Positions 33,899 to 45,599 of a stretch of 64,000 bases of DNA are shown here, one piece after another. The stretch covers positions 310,001-374,000 of the forward strand of contig CAJSYZ010000004.1 of NCBI GenBank assembly GCA_910574455.1, in the 5' to 3' direction. Source of the stretch: Trichaptum fuscoviolaceum (Eukaryota; Basidiomycota; Agaricomycetes; Hymenochaetales; Trichaptaceae). Position numbers and translations under genes: made by a program. The notes under the pieces are model-generated. The model was not told the origin of the DNA, searched no databases, and saw only the letters and a program-made list of their open reading frames with translations. Numbering within the stretch: the first letter of the stretch is position 1; each line of letters opens with the position of its first letter.

Positions 33899-35724
33899 AT
33901 GTCAAGTTCTGATCTCGGGGATACTCCAAGCTCTTGCTTGGACACAGACGAGGACGAGGACGGTTCAGAATCCAGCTTTGGTCTCAACACTCACAGCTCA
34001 AAGTCCGCGATCATCGAAGACGAGAGCGAATACGAAGTGTATACAAATCCTGTAGAGGTTAAGTTCGGTAGGACCACATATTATCTATATTTCAGTGTGT
34101 GGTTTGGCTTATCTTCAATGACTTGTCAGAGGACCTACCCTTTGGTTATCGCTCGGGAGCATATATCGATAGCACGGTGGTCCAGTCAATCACCAAAAGC
34201 TTAGAGTCCAAGCTAGAGCATGCAAATCGCTTCGGGTTTTCGTCGAACGATTTCAAGGAAACACTTGTTCTGGCTGATCGGCTGGGGAGGTACTTTGATA
34301 CGTCAAATCAGTATATCAGTAACCGGGTTAGGGAAGCACAGGCTCTGCAGAGGAAGACGGCTGTGATGCTAGACCAGTTTCGGATCAGTACATACCAGTA
34401 CACGGACATGATCTTCAAGCTAGGTGAAGAACTAGCTATCCTGATGCGTTATACGGTAAGCTGCAAATTAAATCAAAAGCTTGAATGCACGTCTCTAACC
34501 GCTTGTTCTTATGGTAATGCGCTATAGCCCGAGGAGCCACTTGAGCTGCTTATCCGCAAGCGTGTGGAGGAATCAAGACTTGCTGTCGCCACGGCGTTCA
34601 TATCTGTTCTTCCCGGCTTTTTCCCGTCAGGGAAACTCATCAATGTTTTCACTGGGGACGTCATCTGGGATAATTTCTTGTCTTGCTTAGTCGCCCGATA
34701 TCATTCACACCATGCAATCGTGCGTTGGCAACGTAAATTTGAGGATGAGGAGGCCGGCAATCGATTGATACAGACAAAATCTGTCTTTTCTGCCATAAGG
34801 ATCGACATCAAAGGCACAAAGCTCGAGGAAAATGTTCGTCGTGAACTCTCTGCTCAATTGAAGCACTTTACGCCAGTCGTGGGCGTGAATCTTAAAGGCT
34901 CTACAAGCAGGCCCCGAAACCCAAGGCTTGCGCTCAAGTTCTTTCTCCCCCTACTTATTTGGTCATATAACGAGTGCAAGGATTGGATCGTCTTCCTAGA
35001 CAAATGCCGTGCGGAACAATTGCCAAAGTCGCCCGTTGGTCAACTCTCAGAAGCAGAAGTCAATTGTTCTGCGACTCAGGCGACTCCGACTGTCTTTCAA
35101 TCCGGAACAGCACGAGAGGCTCGGCGTCGATGGAAACGTGAACTTGAACGTGCCGGTGGAGAAGCTGCTCTAGCTGACTTTCATCGACTCATTCAGAAGT
35201 CAATGGATATTCTTGGCGTCGACTCGGCTGATGGTGGAACGTCCTCATTGGAGAATAATCGACAAATCCAGCGCGAATACGGAAATTATTCGGTTGTTCT
35301 GCGCAGGTTCAACTGGATCAGGAAATGTTTAATCATCCTCTGTGATGATTCGCTTCTGGATCTGTTGCTCATGAATGATGGTGCAATGCAGCGCTTCTCC
35401 AGGGAGATGGACTTTGCTAGGCTGGGCATTATCGAAGTGACTCGAGCCATTAGGCAATTTGACGATGCTGATCGCAAAGATATAGACAAGGAAAGACTCG
35501 ACAGGGCCGCCGAATTTCTCCACGAAGATATGGAACACATCGATCATGCCCTTATTCCGGCAGAGCAAATTTTTGACTCTTTACTCCTGAAGACAGTCGA
35601 CGATTTACTTCGTAATTATGGTCCATTTTATTTAACAGATTATGGAATCCTATTTGCTCTTCTCGACAAATTGGATCCCATCACGGACACCGACTCGGAT
35701 GTCAATATGAGCTCGGCGATGTAA
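33899..35724 (+). CDS. 571-residue helical protein, unrecognised, transposon cargo
   Basis: Three exons (33899-34057, 34096-34455, 34528-35724) join in phase 0 throughout and give 571 residues. The N-terminus is acidic and Ser-rich (SSCLDTDEDEDGSESS). The rest is largely helical and charged: SKLEHANRFGFSSNDFKETL, FRISTYQYTDMIFKLGEEL, RRFNWIRKCLIILCDDSLL. It ends in an acidic tail (DTDSDVNMSSAM) encoded by the GACTCGGA word found throughout this region. No catalytic motif, membrane segment or known domain was recognised. Nothing is broken, which is unusual for passive cargo and suggests recent selection. It is head to head with the 835-residue gene. Confidence 0.75.
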
Positions 35725-36494
35725 CTGGCGGTTGCATATTGGACCATTCCCCGACACGAAGTGTTCTAGGGTTCACCAGCGCGCGATTCAAGTTTAAGTT
35801 GTGGCCGTGTTAAATTTTTATTTCGTTTTACTATGTTTATGACAAAAGTCAAGGACTCGGATTGTACTAGTACTACTCATTCTATGCCAGTGCTTACTCC
35901 CTTTTCAAGTTTAACTTAAAGCTCCTCTCGCACTATGCTGCACTATTGGTAGTTAGTACTAGTAGCAACTATGTGACATCGTTTTCTTGATTACTACTAT
36001 ATACTGCAAAAAAATTATTTATTTATTCATAGCATATGCTTCAAGTTGATAGTACTACCGTGACTAGTACTACTAGTAGTCTGTGTTCAACTTGAACTTC
36101 AACTTCAAGATGGTTAAATTAGAACTTGAAGTAGTACTAGTAGTAGTAGCAGCCTGAGGCAGGTTATTGGTTCATTTCCAGTTGTTGGCAAGTTCCATGT
36201 TATTGTACACTTTTTACTTGAAGTTTTCTATGTTCATACTAGTAGTACTAGTACCAGTAGTAGTAGTACTCAGCCTGAGGCTGCCAGTGCACTGCAGCAG
36301 TGGGAAATTTTGACCACTGCCACTGACAGTGGCATCCGACATGATCCAACTTGAACTTGAAGTCTAAGATGCACCGACTAGTAACACTACAATTCTAGTA
36401 TAGCTAGTACCATAATCCGTCACTGAACATTTAAATGTTATATCCTTACTTCATAAGTTTCAAGGTACTTTGTGAGCTAAATGAGGGTTTATCT
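35725..36494. repeat. convergent intergenic region with palindromic words
   Basis: Between the stop codons of the 571-residue gene and the transposase. It contains ACTAGTAGTAGT-type runs (35855-35875, 36060-36080, 36235-36275), CTTGAA/TTCAAG words and CAGCCTGAGGCTGCCAGTG. No gene was seen. Confidence 0.55.
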
Positions 36495-39400
36495 TTATTG
36501 TTGCCTACTTTCGTACAATGTTTCATGCATGTGCATGTCAGCAAATCGGTTAACATAGAATCTATTGTAAAAGTCCAGGGACTCCTCAGGTGTCAATGAC
36601 TTCGGAGGACATTCATCACCCTCTGGAACCCCAAGGAGGTGAGCTAAACGGAAGATACTCCCTAGAGCTATCACGGATAACTTTGGAGTTTTTGAGTCAC
36701 CGTGACGGGGGTAGCCTGACTCCGAGTCGGAGGTGTCATTCAGGTCACTCCGGCGAGTCCGAGTCAGCGGTTGACGGCAACTTCCAATAGTACTACGCTG
36801 GCACGCGGTAGAGGTCTCTGACTCATACTCTGGCTCGACTATCCACATTCTTGTTTTTCTGTCAGGTGAGTCTCCAACGTTCTTGAAAAACTGGACAAGG
36901 GCGCATTCCTGACGTTCTCCATTGGCGGTGAAGGAGAAAAGAAGCATAACCCGAGCAATTCGCATCCCTGCAAACCCCTTTTTGCGAGAACTAACTTGGA
37001 CAAGAACGACATCACGTCGTGGTTTTCCGCGCCAAGAGGGATTGGACCTGATCACCTCCCTCATTGCTTGCTCTATAGGAATTGATTCGCCGCGGTAGGC
37101 GAAATACGCGGTAGCTGAATGGAAGATGGCAATGTCATTGCCCATGTCCAGTGCAAACTGTTGTTCGGCTATCAGGCTTTCAGAAGCGCTTCCGAGGTCA
37201 TAGTATCCTAATTCGTTCAAGTTGCACCTTTCGTACTTGCAGAATAAGTATATTTTGATGAGTCGTCGGAGCTGTCGGAGTTCCGGATGGCCTTTTATCG
37301 CCGCAAGAGCGTTGAGCTGTTTGGGGTACAGCTTACTGGACTCTGTAAGGATAGCAACGAATAAGTCAGATATCCAGCGCCACAATTTGAAGCTCGTGTT
37401 ACTGACGTTGTTTCGAAGCCATTAACATCAAGCTCGAAGGATCACTTCTACCACCTAAGCAAAACCGATGTTCTGTATTTTCCACATCATGAAGAACAAC
37501 ACTACTTTGCAGTCCTTCCACTGATGAAGTGCTGAAATCATCCAGGTCAGCAATTTCGTTGTGCCCTTGATTACCCACAGTGCCATCGAAGAAATCATCT
37601 GTATCATTGGCTGCTCCTGCCACACCAATACACTGCAACTGCTCCCTCTGATTCGGGATCCTCTCAGCATCATCCTCCTCCGGCTCTGACATATTCTTCC
37701 GCAGAACATCTCGCAAAACTTTCCACGTAGCCTCGGATAGCGTATCGTCTAGCATTCCACGCCGTTTGAAGTCTGACCTCGATGCAATAAGTTTGCTGAG
37801 TCGTTGGTTTGCTGTGATCATCTGGCCCAAGGGATCATTTCTGTTCGAGCGTCGCCACGTTTCTTTGACCGCATAAATATGTTTATTCTCTGTAATCGAT
37901 GAACACAGCCCGCTCGGTGCAGCAAACAGAGGGATCAATGTTGGATAATGGACCATAGCATGCTGTCGTGGTAGTGAAAAGTTATCCCGGATGCCCTTAG
38001 CTATGAATATTTGCCGATAACGGTGAAAGTGATCCAAAGAGGCTTTGATTTGATCAAGAGTTGAGGCTGTAATCGTGTACCGACGCACAAGGTAACAGAA
38101 GTCTAGAAATGCACTTAATGTGCGAATCATATCATCGTGTGCAATGCCCACGATAGCCGGAAGATACACCTAAGCAAATTGCATCAAATATCAGCAAACC
38201 ACTGCCTCGAACAAGATAAAAAGGTCACATACTTTCATAAGTGCCTTAGAATCATTGCCTGTCCATTGCTTGAAGCCTCGGCCTTCGGGGAATCTGCGAA
38301 GTCCAGGAAAAGGAGCAGCAACTCTGATTCTACGCGGATGTTAGCAATGGTATTTACATTAAACAACTTGCGAAAAAAATCACCTTTTATCCACAATATC
38401 CAGCTCTGACGTGGTCAAGCTCTGACATATCCACTCGACAAGATGATCCTTGAACACGCCTTTGATGATTTGGTGCAGCAGGTCCGGAGATATGAGATCG
38501 CATATATCTGCGCGTGGAATGTCATTGGTGAAAGGCTACGGAGCAACGTATCAGTTGCAATATACGCATCCAATGAATAATTTGAAGCACGTACCACAAT
38601 GTCCTGGTGGAATCCGTACTCTTTCCGAATTGTTGCTTTATTCATGTTGTTGGCGTCTACCTGTTCTATCAATCGTTCGTGCAGCTCTTTTGTTCGAGGA
38701 ATTGATACAAATTCCGGATTATCGAGGTCCTTGTGAGGCGCTGTGCATCTATAATGTCGAAAGTAAGTCATCACCACAGAGCTTGATTTCAGGAAAGCCT
38801 GAGGGCGGTAGTACTTACTTGCAGCACCATCCAGTACATATGGCGCAAAGGCTGACCTGTTCCGGATAATCGGCTATATATGAGCCGAGTCCGAAAACCG
38901 ACCTACGCAAGTGACCATCAGGGCACCGGAGAATGGTTTTCTGAGTGTTCATGATCATTGCGGATTTCAGCGAGATTAAGATCCTCGATATAGACGAATG
39001 AAAGATCTGATGTCGAAAGTGCCGGAAGTCATCTGACTTTTCGTATTGCCGCTCAGCTGCAAAGCATCAGAAGTCAATTGAATAGATCACTATTAACACA
39101 TACTCTTTGGTATTGCCAGAAATGCTATGAGCTGGACTGTATTCAGTTTCTGGGACCGCCGGGCCTTGTTTGATACATTCCCAATCGAGAGATACAAAGG
39201 ATAGTATTCATTATTGCCAGTTCCAACAGAAACCGTTGTCTTATCGCTCCCTAAAATGACCGGGACGAACATAGATCCATGGACTGCTTTATCTTCTGCG
39301 TAGATCTTGTTCTAAGTCAAGGATAATAAGTATCTGTGCGAGTTAATGAGTCATGACTTACAGCCTGTTCCCAAGCAAAATTCCCGGACATGTAATTTCT

Positions 39401-40573
39401 GAAAACTCGTTCTTTGTCATTGATATTATTGGTGTCCTCCTTTGTCTGAAATTCACGAAACGGGACAAAGTCAAATTCGCCTTCTAAAGCCGGGTTATCC
39501 ACCAAATTTCGGATTACTTCCAAAGGATCCCGATACCATACATCATATTCTTTCCTCTTCCATGACTCGATGTTCTCGTTTGTCGCTTTTTGGCCATTGT
39601 CGTTAGTGTAGAAGTTACTGAAGGATTTCCAAGATACATCACCGACTTTTGTAGTGTCAATGATCTTGTACAAATTTTGTGCATCTCCATCGAGCAGTGC
39701 ACCAGCTGTATCCAGACTTGAGTCATCATTGGGATCTGTCGCGTCCAATTCGGGATATCTAATAGATTTTGCGTTCTCCGTGGACTGAATTAGTTGATAA
39801 GCCTTCATAATTCCGAGAAGCTTTGTTATGTTGCCAGCAGACATTTGCTCTTCGCGATAGAGAAAATCTGCGAGCTCGAAATCTGCTCGGCACGAATAGG
39901 GAAACCAGTCATTTGACGCAGGTTCGTTCCGTGAAACGGGCGGTTCTTCCTTTTCTAAGAAGTTCCCTTCTTCATCGCATGGAGTGGCTGCACGATATTT
40001 GGTGTCAGAATGCTAAAGTAAACTGGGGACATCATACTTAGCGCGCACCATTTAAATATCTGTGATACACCTTTAAGTTATCATTGTTCTTCTATAATCT
40101 CCAATGTCGGAGTCCAGATCAGCAGAAGATAGGTCTTGGTCTTCAAGTTCGTCATCTCCAGTGTCAGCATGGGACAGGCAATCAGGACCGTCTAAATCTT
40201 GAAGCAGCTCGTCTCGGCCTATGCTAAGCATCGAGATATCCTGTGTGAGTATAGAAATGTCGTAGTCGTAACTTGAAGAGTTGCAGCCACTTTCATCTTC
40301 ATGATGGCCCTCCAAGTCTGTTGGAAGTTCAGGAGAGCCGGGAAGAGCTTGAGGTGTCGAAGGTCGTGCGGGTCGCTTGGGTGAGGAATCCAAGTCGTAA
40401 CCACAAGCAGCAGGTCTTGTTGCAAATGATGACGGGTGAGCTGAATATTCATGTCTTGTCCTTGCGGATTGATTCTTGAACCTCCTGCTGCAGAAGGAGA
40501 AGGTGCATCGAATAGTCGGGGGGAAGATATCTGTAAGATGAACGGGTTTGGGCCTTCGCCGAGTTACCGGCAT
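36495..40573 (-). CDS. Plavaka-type DDE transposase, probably frameshifted
   Basis: Starts MPVTRRRPKPVHLTDIFPPT with a C2H2 finger (C-x4-C...H-x4-H). Then, across short introns: the PCDEEGNFL and NDWFPYSCRADFELADFLY blocks, EQMSAGNITKLL, VWYRDPLEVIRNLV, MSGNFAWEQA, VILGSDKTTVSVG (first catalytic Asp), NEYYPLYLSIGNV, PDGHLRR...YIADYPEQ, DLISPDLLHQIIKGVFKDH (second Asp), RRFPEGRGFKQWTGNDSKAL, LCSSITENKHI (Glu) and the C-terminal WRGKPRRDVVLVQV...ARVMLLFSF...GVPEGDECPPKSL. This order matches the agaricomycete Plavaka family. Two joins need a frame change: near 40090 and at the TAA 37401-37399. The first could be a hidden intron; the second looks like a 1-nt insertion. A Ser/Asp-rich insertion (LNDTSDSESGYP) near the C-terminus is encoded by the local palindromic words. 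Confidence 0.85.
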
Positions 40574-41050
40574 TAGTTCCAGTAAATTGAACGCTGAATT
40601 TAAAGTTGAATGGCACGCTCAGCGGTGACGCCCGCGTAGTAACAACTTGAAGTTAGTAGTACTACTAGTAGTAGTACCGGTAGCCTGAGTAGCCACAGCC
40701 TCAGGCTGTCAGTGACTCAGTGGCACCGCCGCCAGCCTGCCAGTGAGCCTGCAAGTGCCAGTGAGTAGTACTAGTACCAGTAGCACTGTGATAGTACTAG
40801 TAATAGAGCTAGCCTGAGTATCCGAGTGTCCAAGTCCGAGTCTGAGTCAGGCTCATTCCGAGTCAGCCTAACTTGAAGGCTGCCAATCACTGGCACTGCC
40901 AGTGCCAGCAAGTGCAAGTGGGCGTAAATTTTCCTTGAATAGGCGCCCTCATCTCCAACTTCAACTACAACTTGCACCTTTGCCAACTCGATTCACCATC
41001 GAAACTCATAGCACCTGTCAGCGTGCCTCGACTTGAAACACTGCACAAGA
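40574..41050. repeat. intergenic palindromic words between transposase and accessory gene
   Basis: Contains AGTACTACTAGTAGTAGTACC (40650-40675), CAGCCTCAGGCTGTCAGTGAC, GCCAGTGAGCCTGC and GAGTCCGAGTCTGAGTC words. It should hold the divergent promoters of the transposase and the accessory gene. Confidence 0.55.
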
Positions 41051-44000
41051 ATGTCAACTCGAAGACAAACGCGGGCTAAGAATAGCAATCAGCACCCGGG
41101 AGCCATAGTCAATAAACTCAGAACACGTCGAACGAAAGAGGAGGTATTGAGGGAGAAAGAAGAGAAGGAGAGAAGGAGAGAAGAGCAGGCCTCAAAGCGT
41201 GGTGAGGCATTGAGGGAAAAGGAGGAGAAGGAAAAACAGAAGGAAGAACGGGCAGCTCTGCGCGAAGCTGCGGCTCAACAAGCCGCGGATGCGAGAGAGA
41301 AGAGAAAACTTGATGCGGAACAGAAACGGGCAGCAAAAGAACAAGAGGCATCTGAGAAGGTACGCAAAAAGAGAGCTGCAGCAGAGCAACAGGAAACAGC
41401 AATACTGGAGACGATGGAGCTTGAGAAGAATTTGTCGAAGGCTCTTGACATTCGCACCCAGATGGGCTCAACTGCACCTAAGCTGGCTGGCACTGACAAA
41501 CGAGGGCTAAAAAAAACCGAAAGACACTCCTGAAGCTAGTGAGTCCTTATCTTCAAGACAGCGACAGTCGAGTTACCAGATATTGGCATTGCAGGTTCAA
41601 CGAACGAGGAAAAAGACAGCTTTTGTGAAGCTGAAGGCAATGCAAACTTTTATGTTCGTAAGTTGCATTACCTTTACGACTTTAGGTTTTGAAAGATGAA
41701 CATATTGACTCACGTTATGATGCAGCCAATTCCGATGGACCAGATAGAGAGCGCGCAAAAAAGGCGAGGAAAAAGGACACCAGAGGTGCACTTCCTTTCC
41801 GTACTTGTGTGCAGGGCGCAAAGGCTTCAAGTCGTATCATAGGAGGCACTGGCTATCATAGTACGCTTGCAGGACAGGACAGCAGTCTTTCTGGTGAGGA
41901 TACAGACATGATAGACTCGCCCAATACGTCGAAACGGAACGATAAGACAAAGCGACCTGTCAGGGCACTTCGCAACACAGATGGATCCACTTTCTTCGGC
42001 GGAGAGGGCAGAAATCCTGAGATCGCAAGGAAGATAGTAGAAGATATTGACTTGTGAGTTTGAAGTCGTACTACTCAACCGTTCGCATCATAGTACGAAA
42101 GATGAGTTTCAAATTCAAACAAATTCAAGTTGATAGTAAGTGTGAAGCTTGATTTAAACTCAGCTACTTGAAGCTTATCATTGTAGTACTACTTACTACT
42201 ACTACTAGTAGTACTAGTACTGATAGCTTGAATGCGCCCGCCACTGCCAGTGGCAGTTTGAGCGTGCCACGCGTGCGCCAGTGACACTGCCAGTGGCAGC
42301 GACCGTGGCGGCCCGGCGGGTCACCGCCGTGCCACACTTCTTCAAGATCATCATGAACCCGAACGTTGCAGCTTCTTCACTTATAATGCTCACATCCTTA
42401 TCTTTGTTTCAAGTTGTGAGCCTGGCTGACACAAGGAAAATTTAGGCTCCCCGCCTCGGTGCAAGAGGATGCAAACTTTAGTCCTTGGGAGGATGAAGGA
42501 GAGACAGTAACCCTCACGAGTTTTCAAGGTGTAAAGAATAGCTTTGCGAGCGAGCGACAGACGGCACATCTTGTTGACTCCGACACTGATAATGTGAGTT
42601 GGTTAAAGCATTCATTAGACTGGCAGATGAAATCTTAATATTTTGATTGTGCGTTTAATTAGGACGCGAGGAGACTTACAATACCGCCCCAAGCCAATGT
42701 GAGTGCCGCTTAAAGTTCAAAGAAATCGTTCGATTCACAGAGACTATGCATCGGTGGAGTCCCATGCACAACGATGGCTAATTAACAATGTTTCTGTATC
42801 GTATCAGGATGGAGCCAGCAATAAATCGAAGAAAAGGAAGCTATCCCGCGACACTCTCTCCGACTTGCAGGCTCCTACAACGTTGGTAAGTGGCATCATA
42901 ATGTCTTGCTTCGTTCGCGCTACTTATCCTTCCTTCTTTGTGCTCTGGAGAAGAAGAATATCAGGAGACAATCGGCCGTTCAGGTGAGTGTTTCACATCA
43001 AAGCATGGATCTGGTGCCGGACTTTCTTGTGTCCTTCGGCGTCGACATATCTTTACTTCATTACTTACCAAACCGTACTCTGAATAGGGCGCGAAAATGC
43101 AGAGAATCGCCAACTCCCAGCTTGATGTAACGGTAAGTTTATTCTGCTTTTACCCCCTCACTACTCACCTGTCATCTCGTCAGGAGGGTATTACTGTCGA
43201 TGGACATAGAGAGCAATCGCCGGCGTTGTATCTGCAGATGCAGGTATGTGTAGGCATCGACACTCAATAGGACAACTTTCTGCACCCCTTTCTTTGGCAA
43301 GGATCTGGTCGTCTACTAAGCTTTGCTTATTGTAGGACAGCATGATCGCGAATAATAAGAAGAGGAAGTCACCGCCGGACTCTAACTCGCATGCCGTGGT
43401 AATTCTTGCATTTCCACCCAATATTCAGATCACTTCCTTACTATCTAAAACAGACTAGCATGAACGTGTATATGAAGAAGCCGTCATCACAGGCTGCCTC
43501 GACAGTTAGTGTTAATCCTTCTAATCTCCATTTCATATCATTTCTGATTAAGCAACAAGGATTTGAACCTCACTACTAGTAACAAGAGTAAACTGCAAGA
43601 CAGTCATTCTCAGGCTGATATACTGGTATTCAATTCTCTTCGAGCTTTTCTTGGTAACAATTCCTCTAATTGCTACAGATGAAATCTTCTACTTCTATTC
43701 GCAATTTGAAGAGGTCTCTGGCGGCTCATGCGCAACATATTGCAAGTGTGAGCTAATTGCTGCAATTGATTCGTGTACTAATTCAAGGCTCCTTTAACAG
43801 GCAAGTGGTTGTGAGGTGTCGCTAACACCACGAGCACAATCACCTGCGATGACGACAGTATCCATCAGTCCTGAACCCGAAGTGCTCGCAACCAAGGCTC
43901 ATCTTGGTCATCGCAAAGTCTCTCGGACTACTAGCTCTGTGCGTTAATCAAATCATGTCTATGATATACATCCACTAACTTGCAGAAATGCAGACATCTG

Positions 44001-45423
44001 TAGGGCTTGAGGACAAGGATAGAAATAGTATCGGAAGGGAGGGATCCCGCGCTCCCGGCAAAAAAAGGGCAACGAATCAGTGTCTCCCTCCCGGAACTCA
44101 GGCAGGCTGGACTCACATTCTTCTGCCTTCGCTGTATCGCGCAGTTGGAAAGTCCACAACTCCATGGCAAAACCCGGACAATAAGTCCATCGGAGCCTTG
44201 TGGGGGAAGGTGTTTGATTCTGTCGAACTTAGTTACAACACGCAATTGGCCGACATCTGTTCTTTAGTTGAGTCATCCCTTATTGTCTTTCATCGGCCAT
44301 TTTGAATCAAGTATGATCTGCCCTGTAGGCAGCCCAGAGATGCTCTGATAGTTGGCGCAAGAAATTGTTCGAGAAAGCCGAACAATCAATTTCGAGTTTC
44401 GTCGGCAACGAGCGTTCTAAGTCGGTGGAGACCGAAGAAATTGTGAAGATGTTGCAGACGATGGTCGACAAGAAGAAAGCTGAACCATTCCTCTGGGAAA
44501 GCTGGCATAGTATGGATAAGGTATGTAAAAATTTGCCCCATGTCACCCTTCGTATCCCTGCATTGACTCTGAAAGTACAGAAGCAAGGGTTGTTCTGCTC
44601 TGATCTTGTAATCTCAGTGTTGTCCGTACACCTAGTCTTGGCCCTGGGTCGGCATAAAGTACTGGATAAAAACACAATAGGAAAGCCTATCGGTGCCCTC
44701 GCTCTTGCGGCAACCGCGGTATCTATCTACTTCAGTTCTTATAGTGGCTTTATTCGCTGAATTTCTCATGAACAGGTCAAGGTTGCAATCGACAAGCAAG
44801 TGGCCCGGTTGCAAAAGATCAAAGAAGAGTTTGGTGGCGCTGAGTGGTACTTCACCAGTGCTCTGTGGCAGCCTCATACGGACGACTATGTTAACTTATT
44901 GTCGAATTCCTCGTTTTTTACTGAATCAAACTGGGAGAAGGTCCGATCCCGCCTAGCAGCTTACAATTCCATTGAAGATTTTAGTGCGGGAAAGAACACC
45001 GAACTTGTTGGATCGGGTGTCACTGGCAGGGATTTCTCCCTGTATCTTGACGTTGGAGACGCGGATGCGAGCGGCGAGTATACATATGGCGAGGGCGCTA
45101 CTAGAAGTAGTAAGTGCAAGGAGGATAAGGATAATGACGGCGAAGAAGTCGAGGATTTCAAGGATAGGGAAGACGATATGGAGGACGAGAGTGTGCTTGG
45201 CGAGGGAGACGAGGTCGAGGACAAGGATCAGGAGGAGGACAAGGATCAGGATCAGGATGAGAACAAGGATGCGGACGAGAATTTCAGCGTGGGTTATGGA
45301 CGCAGTGGAGGTTTTGAGGGCGAGGAGAATGACGCAGGCAGAGAGGACTGGGAAGGTGAGGGCGATCGCGAGGAGGACGAGGGTTCATTATGGGATTCGG
45401 CTACGGACGGCGCAGACTTTTAA
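41051..45423 (+). CDS. many-exon accessory protein of the transposon
   Basis: Exon 1 begins MSTRRQTRAKNSNQHPG and encodes a long charged helix (EEVLREKEEKERRREEQ and similar). An 8-A run at 41509-41516 shifts the frame; reading on as KKPKDTPEAS needs one base change there. Exons then continue through 41689-42055 and 42446-42593. Next come eleven short exons between 42663 and 43938, all but the first with Lys, Arg or Ser-rich stretches and two with KKRK. The C-terminal part begins near 43996 (GWTHILLPSLYRAVGK), passes PFLWESWHSMDK and KPIGALALAATA, and ends in a very acidic tail. The C-terminal blocks resemble uncharacterised proteins I associate with agaricomycete DNA transposons; that is memory, not proof. 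Joining all exons into one gene is inference from consistent phase-0 junctions. An extra 3' exon near 45507-45596 is possible. Confidence 0.55.
42056..42440. repeat. palindromic words inside a long intron of the accessory gene
   Basis: CTACTACTAGTAGTACTAGTAC (42195-42216), CACTGCCAGTGGCAG (42242-42256) and GACACTGCCAGTGGCAGCGACC lie in what must be an intron between 42055 and 42446 if the gene model is right. This is the rightmost dense cluster of the vocabulary. Confidence 0.55.
42663..43938 (+). other. array of symmetric phase-0 small exons
   Basis: Within the accessory gene, exons of 36, 78, 30, 45, 60, 63, 51, 39, 69 and 138 nt follow each other at 42663-42698, 42808-42885, 42954-42983, 43088-43132, 43184-43243, 43336-43398, 43454-43504, 43587-43625, 43679-43747 and 43801-43938; the next exon starts at 43996. 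Every one is a multiple of three and every junction is phase 0. Any exon could be skipped without shifting the frame. Confidence 0.65.
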
Positions 45424-45599
45424 GAGCAGGTCGATCTCTGGTGAGCTTCGGCTTTGACCCATCACCCCGCCACTGTATTCAAGCTCTTACTACCATCAAC
45501 TTGCAGTGGCATTCGTTCTCTGAATATGCCGAGGAACAGCCTGCCAGCGAGGCAGAAGTGGCAAAATACAATCTGGTTCAGGATGCCGTGGTGTAGCTA

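Noticed and set aside
41118..41477. Ser/Pro/Leu-rich minus-strand frame of 119 codons
   Set aside because: Antisense shadow of the Lys/Glu-rich coiled coil of the accessory gene.
44972..45457. A 161-codon Arg/Thr-rich plus-strand frame
   Set aside because: It is the +1 shadow of the acidic tail of the accessory gene; GA-rich codons read one frame over give Arg-rich peptides.
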